From a bacterium (GTDB lineage: Bacteria > Patescibacteriota > Doudnabacteria > UBA920): a stretch of DNA of 5,838 nucleotides. The DNA lies in the NCBI GenBank assembly GCA_021789715.1, contig JAJYJE010000068.1, positions 1 to 5,838 of the forward strand, written 5' to 3'. Position numbers and translations under genes: made by a program. Positions 1-4,120 of this stretch are shown here, one piece after another; position 1 is the stretch's first letter; the number at the start of each line of letters is the position of its first letter. The notes under the pieces were generated by a model. That model was given only the letters and a program-made list of their open reading frames with translations, did no database searches and was not told the DNA's origin.

Positions 1-381
1 TAACATTTTTTGCGGCGTATTGGTAAACTCCGCGTTAATAGCCGTCGCGGCATCGCCAAAAATATAATTGTCCGAAACCGACGTAACCGGCAAACTCTTT
101 TTCACGAATGTTGCCAAACCTTGCTTCGCCTCAAAACCGACTTTTTTCCGGCCGACATAATTTTCGGTTACAATCGCGTAAAAAACCCGGAAATCCGCCA
201 ATGCCTGTTTTAATAAGCTGAACTGCCTGAGGTGCACGCGGCCGTATTCCTCGAGATCTCCCGACGAATCAAAAACTTCCTGCAAGCAAAAGATATCGGT
301 GCTCGGCGCCATACCGGCAATGTAATCGTAAAATATATTTCGTTGCGACGCGCCTTCGGTGTTAAGGGAAAGGAGTTTCAT
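1..381 (-). CDS. Endonuclease/exonuclease/phosphatase-family protein, N-terminal part (truncated by window edge)
   Basis: The frame opens at ATG 379-381 and stays open for 127 codons to base 1, so the C-terminus lies outside the window. The start MKLLSLNTEG and the segment DIFCLQEVFD (residues 29-38) match the first two metal/phosphate-site blocks of the EEP fold (DNase I/exonuclease III superfamily): N7 and the metal-binding E35. GLATFVKKSLPV (88-99) matches the following core strand. Family members cleave phosphodiester or phosphomonoester bonds on nucleic acids, lipids or small molecules; the substrate cannot be told because the catalytic His/Asp motifs are missing. It lies 97 bp downstream of the UDP-glucuronate decarboxylase on the same strand and may share its transcript. 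No Shine-Dalgarno sequence precedes the ATG; instead a repeat tract reaches up to the start codon. Fold assignment is fairly safe, specific function unknown. Confidence 0.8.
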   Translation of the reverse strand, partial: MKLLSLNTEGASQRNIFYDYIAGMAPSTDIFCLQEVFDSSGDLEEYGRVHLRQFSLLKQALADFRVFYAIVTENYVGRKKVGFEAKQGLATFVKKSLPVTSVSDNYIFGDAATAINAEFTNTPQKML

Positions 382-478
382 TGGTAGTTGGCGGTTTGCA
401 GCTGGTAGTTGGCAGGCTCGCATACTTATTCCCTACTAACATTCTAACTACCCAATACTTACTGCCAGCTACTGGCTG
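382..478. repeat. Intergenic region filled with short direct and inverted repeats
   Basis: The 97-bp gap between two minus-strand genes is mostly self-similar. The 11-mer TGGTAGTTGGC occurs at 382-392 and 403-413, exactly 21 bp apart. Bases 405-415 are an inverted match, 10 of 11, to 462-472. Bases 464-476 form a small hairpin (GCCAG, loop CTA, CTGGC) just after the decarboxylase stop codon; with no T-run after it on the minus strand it is not a convincing terminator. No coding potential or standard promoter was seen. Comparable low-complexity repeats are, from memory, common between CPR genes, but their role is unknown. Confidence 0.6.
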
Positions 479-1414
479 CTATTTTAAGCTTTTAAAATAA
501 TCGATGGTTTTTTGCAAACCTTCCTCCAGTTTCACCTTTGGCTGCCAGTTAAGCTTGGCTTGAGCCAAACGGATATCCGGTTTGCGCTGTTTGGGATCGT
601 CCTGGGGCAGCGACCGGTAAACGATTTTCGATTTAGAGCCGGTCAGGCGCAAAACCGCTTTGGCCAGCTGGATAACGGTAAATTCATCGGGATTGCCGAG
701 ATTCACCGGCCCGGCAAAATCTTTCGCGGCCATAACTTTTAACATGCCGGCTATTAAATCGTCCGCATACTGAAAACTCCTGGTCTGCCGGCCGCGGCCG
801 TAAACCGTAATGGGTTTGTTGGTAAGCGCCTGAGTGATAAAATTCGATACTACCCGGCCGTCGTCCGGCGCCATGCGCGGACCATAGGTATTAAAAATCC
901 GGATAATTCTCGCGTCTACGCCGTATACCCTGCGATAATCGGCAAATAAAGTTTCAGCAGCGCGCTTGCTCTCGTCGTAACAACTCCTAACGCCAACCGG
1001 ATTCACGTTCCCCCAATAACGCTCCGGCTGGGGATGGACGAGCGGCTGGCCGTAGACTTCCGATGTGGAAGCAAGCAAAATTTTAGCTTTGTACTTCCGG
1101 GCCGATTCCAGCAAGTTCAAAGAGCCGAGCACGTTGGCCTTGAATGTTTCCAGAGGAATACGCTGGTAATGCGGCGGCGAGGCCGGCGAAGCTAAGTGGT
1201 AAATCTCGTCAACGGGAAAACCGGCCGGCTTGCCTACATCGCTATTTAGCAAATGAAACTTAGGCCCCTTTACCAGATGGCTAATATTCGCCTTCCGGCC
1301 CGTGCAAAAATTATCAAGGCAAAAAACTTCATGTCCCTGCCCGATAAGCGCTGTGCAAAGATGCGAACCGACAAACCCCGCGCCGCCGGCCACAAGGATA
1401 CGTTTGGGTTTCAT
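479..1414 (-). CDS. uxs: UDP-glucuronate decarboxylase (UDP-xylose synthase)
   Basis: A cytosolic extended short-chain dehydrogenase/reductase of 311 aa, the usual length for bacterial single-domain forms. It would convert UDP-glucuronate to UDP-xylose and CO2 through a bound-NAD oxidation, decarboxylation and reduction cycle (EC 4.1.1.35). The Rossmann motif GGAGFVG is at residues 10-16. The subfamily signature [10 protein letters not shown] (75-84) is followed by ASTSEVYG (115-122) with T117 and E119, the YDESK motif (Y146, K150), [10 protein letters not shown] (172-181), DGRVVSNFI (185-193) and QTRSFQY (210-216). These blocks separate it from UDP-glucose epimerases and dTDP-glucose dehydratases. 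The neighbour upstream on the same strand, 59 bp away, is a UDP-glucose-dehydrogenase-type enzyme that would supply its substrate, so the pair forms a two-step pathway. The stop is TAG. No Shine-Dalgarno sequence is visible before the ATG. All key residues are present and it should be active. Confidence 0.93.
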   Translation of the reverse strand: MKPKRILVAGGAGFVGSHLCTALIGQGHEVFCLDNFCTGRKANISHLVKGPKFHLLNSDVGKPAGFPVDEIYHLASPASPPHYQRIPLETFKANVLGSLNLLESARKYKAKILLASTSEVYGQPLVHPQPERYWGNVNPVGVRSCYDESKRAAETLFADYRRVYGVDARIIRIFNTYGPRMAPDDGRVVSNFITQALTNKPITVYGRGRQTRSFQYADDLIAGMLKVMAAKDFAGPVNLGNPDEFTVIQLAKAVLRLTGSKSKIVYRSLPQDDPKQRKPDIRLAQAKLNWQPKVKLEEGLQKTIDYFKSLK

Positions 1415-1420
1415 AAAATA

Positions 1421-1451
1421 ATTAAAGAGGATTTAAAATAACATTAGTCAA
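1421..1451 (-). promoter_or_regulatory. Weak candidate internal promoter before the decarboxylase
   Basis: On the minus strand TTGACT (1446-1451) is followed after 19 bp by TTTAAT (1421-1426). Six bases then separate the hexamer from the ATG, so transcription would begin at or next to the A of the start codon, giving a leaderless message. That fits the lack of a Shine-Dalgarno sequence, but 19 bp is longer than the preferred spacing and the region is AT-rich, so chance is a real possibility. The rest of the 59-bp gap shows nothing else. Confidence 0.25.
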
Positions 1452-1473
1452 CTTTGGCAATCTCGCGCTTATA

Positions 1474-2331
1474 TTAATGCTTTTTCTTGTGCCTGTTTTT
1501 CAAAAAGTGTTCCTCAGTCAGGCCGCTGCTTTTGAGCAGCCCGCGATTGATACCGCGCATCGCCAGAAGCAAATCCGGCTTGGCTTTTTTGCTGGCAGCC
1601 AGTTGGATAATTGCGTTAACGTCTTTGGGAAAACACGAGCCGCCATAGCCGCGGTACGAGTCCAGGAATACGTCAAAATGGGAATTGCCAATCCGGCCGT
1701 CTTTAACAACAGCCTCCTTAACCGGCCGGTAATCAATATTCAGGCTGCCGCAGATATCAAAAAACTCGTTGGCAAAGACCACCTTGAGGGCCAAAAAAGA
1801 GTTAGCCATATATTTAACCATCTCCGCCTCTGCCGCCTGCATGACCGCCTGGTAGGGCGCCTTGGGCAGCAGGCGCATAACAATGTCCGCGGCATCCGTG
1901 CTCCTTGCCGTTACGCCGATAATTTGGCGGTCCGGATGGATGAAATCTTCGTAAGCGCTAACCTCGCGCAAAAATTCCGGATTGAACAAAATTTTATGCC
2001 GCGGATATTTCTTTTGCAGGCTGTCCGTAAAACCGGGCACTACCGAAGACTTAACCACCACGATCTTGGGGGCCTTAAGAAGTTTTATCGCCGCTTCTAC
2101 GGACGAGCCGTCAAAGCCGCCTTTGGCCAAAAACGGCGTAGGCGTGGCCACAAACACCACATCCGCCTCGTTGACTTCTTCCGGCGACCCCAACTTTTTG
2201 TATTTATCGTAAAGGTAAATTTTATATTTTTTTGATTCAAAGTACTTCCGCACCGCGCCTCCGACAAATCCCACTCCGACCAGGCCGATTTGATAATTTT
2301 TGCCGGCTGTTTTGGTTTTTCTTTCCGCCAT
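1474..2331 (-). CDS. ugd: Short UDP-glucose/GDP-mannose dehydrogenase family protein (probable UDP-glucose 6-dehydrogenase)
   Basis: Probably catalyses the NAD-dependent four-electron oxidation of UDP-glucose to UDP-glucuronate in the cytosol. Residues 14-24 hold the dinucleotide-binding GxGxxG (G19, G21, G24). ATPTPF (62-67), SSVVPGFTD (95-103) and NPEFLRE (117-123) follow as in the N-terminal domain. The central helix EMVKYMANSF (170-179) carries the conserved K173 and N177, and GYGGSCFPKD (228-237) contains the catalytic cysteine C233. The protein ends at residue 285 with a basic tail, whereas canonical enzymes are about 400-450 aa: the C-terminal UDP-binding domain is absent, without an obvious frameshift. 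Substrate choice (UDP-glucose rather than another nucleotide sugar) is inferred from the adjacent UDP-glucuronate decarboxylase. The ATG at 2329-2331 leaves a leader of AT-rich sequence with no Shine-Dalgarno motif. Confidence 0.85.
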   Translation of the reverse strand: MAERKTKTAGKNYQIGLVGVGFVGGAVRKYFESKKYKIYLYDKYKKLGSPEEVNEADVVFVATPTPFLAKGGFDGSSVEAAIKLLKAPKIVVVKSSVVPGFTDSLQKKYPRHKILFNPEFLREVSAYEDFIHPDRQIIGVTARSTDAADIVMRLLPKAPYQAVMQAAEAEMVKYMANSFLALKVVFANEFFDICGSLNIDYRPVKEAVVKDGRIGNSHFDVFLDSYRGYGGSCFPKDVNAIIQLAASKKAKPDLLLAMRGINRGLLKSSGLTEEHFLKNRHKKKH

Positions 2332-2359
2332 GGATTTCAGTTTAAATTAATTTTTTATT

Positions 2360-2380
2360 AAAAAACCAGCAATCTTGCTG
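2360..2380 (-). terminator. Small hairpin plus U-run in the dehydrogenase leader (attenuator-like)
   Basis: On the minus strand CAGCA, a 4-nt loop and TGCTG (2367-2380) are followed by G and six Ts (2360-2365). This is the layout of an intrinsic terminator, but the stem is only 5 bp. It lies about 30 bp before the dehydrogenase ATG and downstream of a candidate minus-strand promoter, so it could weaken or attenuate that transcript, or simply stop read-through entering from the right. No leader peptide or known riboswitch was recognised. Confidence 0.35.
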
Positions 2381-2394
2381 CTCGCGTTTCCTTT

Positions 2395-2423
2395 AAAATA
2401 CCACAAACCGGCTTGGAAATCAA
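2395..2423 (-). promoter_or_regulatory. Candidate promoter for the dehydrogenase-decarboxylase operon
   Basis: On the minus strand TTGATT (2418-2423), a 17-bp spacer and TATTTT (2395-2400) are found, with a TGG immediately before the -10 box as in extended -10 promoters. Each hexamer matches the sigma-70 consensus at four of six positions. Transcription would start near 2388 and leave a leader of roughly 57 nt containing the hairpin at 2360-2380. Its -35 box overlaps that of the plus-strand promoter by one base. Confidence 0.4.
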
Positions 2424-2441
2424 AAAAAAATGCGATACAAT
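2413..2441 (+). promoter_or_regulatory. Candidate promoter for the GxxExxY gene
   Basis: TTGGAA (2413-2418), a 17-bp spacer and TACAAT (2436-2441) give a good housekeeping-type promoter (4 of 6 and 5 of 6 consensus matches at optimal spacing). The expected start, near 2448, falls downstream of the first in-frame ATG (2430-2432). This supports ATG 2487-2489 as the true start, behind a leader of about 40 nt made of repeat sequence. The glycosyltransferase downstream may be read from the same promoter. Confidence 0.5.
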
Positions 2442-2452
2442 GGTAGTGTTCG

Positions 2453-2486
2453 CAAATACGCAAATTCTGACAAATATACAAATCCT
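2453..2486 (+). repeat. Run of CAAAT-type units ending in the left inverted repeat
   Basis: Four units beginning CAAAT, three of 8 bp and one of 10 bp, follow each other at 2453, 2461, 2471 and 2479 and end directly at the GxxExxY start codon. Bases 2469-2484 are the left arm of a perfect 16-bp inverted repeat whose right arm is 2883-2898. If translated from the upstream ATG the units would give a family-untypical N-terminus, so they are better read as leader DNA. Confidence 0.7.
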
Positions 2487-2898
2487 ATGGAGGCCGAAAA
2501 GTATATTTATAAGGATTTGAGTCGCCAGCCGGTCGGAGCGGCCTTTAAAGTATACAACAGTGCGGGTTTTGGCATGCCGGAAAAGTATATTCAAGCAGCT
2601 TATGCGGAAGAATTGAAAAGTCTTGGTTTGAAGTTTGATCGCGAATACCACCTTCAGTTAAGCTGTTACGACAAACCCATAGCTAAACATTTTGCGGATT
2701 TTAGGGTAGAAGACCGGATAATCATCGAAATCAAAGTACGAGCATATCCAGGCTACGTTCATATTAAGCAGGTTCAGGCTTACCTTTTGGCTAGCGGTGA
2801 TAAACTGGCAATTATCCTTTACTTCACCAAAGATGGCGTTAAATTTAGGAGAGTGCTGAATCCTAAAAACATACAATAATTAGATTTGTATATTTGTC
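2469..2898 (+). mobile_element. Putative GxxExxY cassette bounded by 16-bp inverted repeats
   Basis: A 430-bp unit: left arm 2469-2484, a single gene 2487-2879, right arm 2883-2898, the arms being exact reverse complements. The arms sit 2 and 3 bp from the coding sequence, leaving almost no other DNA. The interior looks more AT-rich than the sugar genes on either side. No transposase, integrase or obvious target-site duplication is visible, so movement would need an outside enzyme or homologous recombination between repeat copies. The repeat could instead be a pair of regulatory or mRNA-folding sites. Confidence 0.35.
2487..2879 (+). CDS. GxxExxY family protein (PD-(D/E)XK nuclease fold)
   Basis: A 130-aa cytosolic protein of the GxxExxY family (PDDEXK_3 type), whose usual length is about 130 aa. 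The family has a nuclease-like fold and no settled function. The motif region is AGFGMPEKYIQAAYAEEL (26-43): G29 and E32 are in place, but the expected tyrosine position is I35, with Y34 next to it. The nuclease-fold core follows: D71 in ADFRV, then E81-I-K83 in IIIEIKV, matching the D...ExK metal site. HIKQVQAYL (92-100) supplies the conserved Q95, and LAIILYFTKDGVKFRR (107-122) the closing strands. The start at 2487 is chosen over an in-frame ATG at 2430 because the extra 19 residues encode only repeat DNA and precede the likely transcription start. It lies 60 bp before a glycosyltransferase on the same strand, with no evident functional link to sugars. Confidence 0.87.
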   Translation: MEAEKYIYKDLSRQPVGAAFKVYNSAGFGMPEKYIQAAYAEELKSLGLKFDREYHLQLSCYDKPIAKHFADFRVEDRIIIEIKVRAYPGYVHIKQVQAYLLASGDKLAIILYFTKDGVKFRRVLNPKNIQ

Positions 2899-2926
2899 CG
2901 CCAGTGGCGGATGATTTGTATATTTG
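2883..2926 (+). repeat. Two direct copies of a 14-mer flanking a near-palindrome; right arm of the inverted repeat
   Basis: GATTTGTATATTTG occurs at 2883-2896 and again at 2913-2926. Between them, at 2897-2911, is TCCGCCA, one G, then TGGCGGA, a near-perfect palindrome able to form a 7-bp stem. Bases 2883-2898 are the reverse complement of 2469-2484. The hairpin is followed by T-rich but not T-run sequence, so it is at best a poor terminator for the GxxExxY transcript. Stem sequences of this CCGCCA/TGGCGG kind are, from memory, frequent in Parcubacteria genomes. Confidence 0.75.
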
Positions 2927-2939
2927 AGATTACTACATA

Positions 2940-4049
2940 ATGAGAATTTTATACGTTATTACCCTCGCCGACGGCGGCGGAGCGCAGCAGTATACCCTGC
3001 AATTAGCCAAACATTTTAAGGGCTCCATTGCCGCGGGCACGGAAGAACAACAGTTGTTTACCGACGCCCGAGCCGCGGGACTGCCGACCTTTGGAGTCAG
3101 GCACCTGAAACGCGACATCCGCCCCTGGCACGACCTGCTCGCTGTTTTTGAACTACGCCGCCTGATTAGGGAACTTAAACCCGATATTGTCCACCTTAAC
3201 TCCACCAAGGCCGGACTTCTTGGCAGCATTGCCGGCCGGCTTGCCGGGACCAAGGTTGTTTTTACCGCGCACGGTTTCCGCTACCTTGAGCCGCTCTCCC
3301 CTGCCGCGAAACGGTTTTATCTGTTTATAGAAAAATTCGCCTCCCTGTTCCGCGACCGCATTATTGCCGTATCGCAAGCCGACTACAACTCCGCCCTGGC
3401 CCACGGCGTAATTTCCCCGCGGCGCATCCGGGTTATTTATAACGGCATTGCTCCGATTAACTTTTTAAGCCGCAGCCAGGCGCGGAAGCAACTCGGTCTG
3501 CCAGATGATAAGTTTATCTTTGGCACTGTCGCCAATTTTTACCCGGCCAAAGGGTTGGATGTATTAATTGACGCCGTAAACCTCCTCCCTGCCGAACTTC
3601 GCGAGAAGACAATTTTTACGGTTATTGGCCACGGCCCTGCGGAACAAAATCTAAAATCAAAAATCGAAAATCTAAAATTAAGCGGTTGTATTAAATTACC
3701 TGGACAAATCCCAGAATCTAAACGACTGCTTAAGGCTTTTGACTGTTACATTCTTCCTTCACGCAAGGAAGGCCTGGCATTCGCACTCATAGAGGCGCTG
3801 CAAGCGGAATTGCCTATTATCGCCACCAAAGTCGGCGGCAACCCGGAAGTCTTGGGGCAGGCGGGACTGCCGGTTAAAGCCCAAGATCCCCGGGCGCTAG
3901 CCGCGGCTATGCAAAAATTGCTTACCGACGACGCCCTGAGGAAAACCTTTGGCGAGCAGGCCGGGACAAGATCGGCGTTATTTACTCAAGAACGAATGTT
4001 TAAGGAAACATGCCAGGTTTATGAGGAGCTGCTAAAACCGCGAGCCTAA
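2940..4049 (+). CDS. GT4-type glycosyltransferase
   Basis: A 369-aa GT-B fold, retaining glycosyltransferase that would move a sugar from a nucleotide donor to a lipid-linked or growing glycan at the inner membrane face. The N-terminal acceptor domain has the glycine-rich GGGAQQY loop (12-18), PDIVHLNSTKAG (81-92) and FTAHG (108-112). VSQ (144-146) and VIYNGI (165-170) lead to the donor domain, which starts at GTVANFYPAKGLDVLIDA (195-212). The donor-site E-x7-E motif is E277 and E285 in RKEGLAFALIEAL, followed by VGGNPEVL (298-305). Length is normal for the family. Donor and acceptor cannot be read from sequence; UDP-xylose or UDP-glucuronate made by the neighbouring genes is plausible. Residues 237-247 are encoded by an AT-rich repeat tract. 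No Shine-Dalgarno sequence or convincing own promoter precedes the ATG, so it may be read with the GxxExxY gene. Confidence 0.92.
   Translation: MRILYVITLADGGGAQQYTLQLAKHFKGSIAAGTEEQQLFTDARAAGLPTFGVRHLKRDIRPWHDLLAVFELRRLIRELKPDIVHLNSTKAGLLGSIAGRLAGTKVVFTAHGFRYLEPLSPAAKRFYLFIEKFASLFRDRIIAVSQADYNSALAHGVISPRRIRVIYNGIAPINFLSRSQARKQLGLPDDKFIFGTVANFYPAKGLDVLIDAVNLLPAELREKTIFTVIGHGPAEQNLKSKIENLKLSGCIKLPGQIPESKRLLKAFDCYILPSRKEGLAFALIEALQAELPIIATKVGGNPEVLGQAGLPVKAQDPRALAAAMQKLLTDDALRKTFGEQAGTRSALFTQERMFKETCQVYEELLKPRA
3646..3678 (+). repeat. AT-rich 12-bp direct repeat inside the glycosyltransferase gene
   Basis: AAAATCTAAAAT is found at 3646-3657 and 3667-3678, 21 bp (seven codons) apart, with another AAAATC-like stretch between. 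The two copies both encode N-L-K within residues 237-247. The segment falls in the variable linker of the donor domain, and the linker has ordinary family length, so no residues seem to have been added. Its base composition is sharply unlike the GC-richer gene around it. Confidence 0.6.
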
Positions 4050-4082
4050 AGGCAAATAATTCCGCGATTTATTCTATTACAA

Positions 4083-4112
4083 AAACCGCCCCGTCATTCG
4101 ACAAGGCGGTTT
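4083..4112. terminator. Bidirectional hairpin terminator between convergent genes
   Basis: AAACCGCC (4083-4090) pairs with GGCGGTTT (4105-4112). Inside, GTC (4093-4095) can pair with GAC (4100-4102) around a 4-nt loop. On the minus strand the stem is followed by five Ts, good for ending the ligase transcript. On the plus strand it is followed by TTTGTT, serviceable for the glycosyltransferase transcript. It is the only notable feature in the 71-bp gap between the two converging genes. Confidence 0.8.
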
Positions 4113-4120
4113 GTTAAATA

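Noticed and set aside
10..213. 67-codon open frame on the plus strand
   Set aside because: Antisense to the partial phosphatase-fold gene, which has clear EEP motifs on the minus strand.
464..476. Terminator after the decarboxylase gene
   Set aside because: A 5-bp stem forms, but no T-run follows it on the minus strand.
1477..2235. 252-codon open frame on the plus strand
   Set aside because: Lies wholly antisense to the dehydrogenase gene, whose family motifs are unambiguous; the plus-strand product shows no recognisable domain.
2430..2486. Longer N-terminus for the GxxExxY protein from an upstream ATG
   Set aside because: The extra 19 residues encode only repeat DNA, overlap the -10 box, and would make the protein longer than the family norm.
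2453..2486. CRISPR-like repeat run
   Set aside because: Units are about 8-10 bp with no spacers and no Cas genes; it is a simple short repeat.
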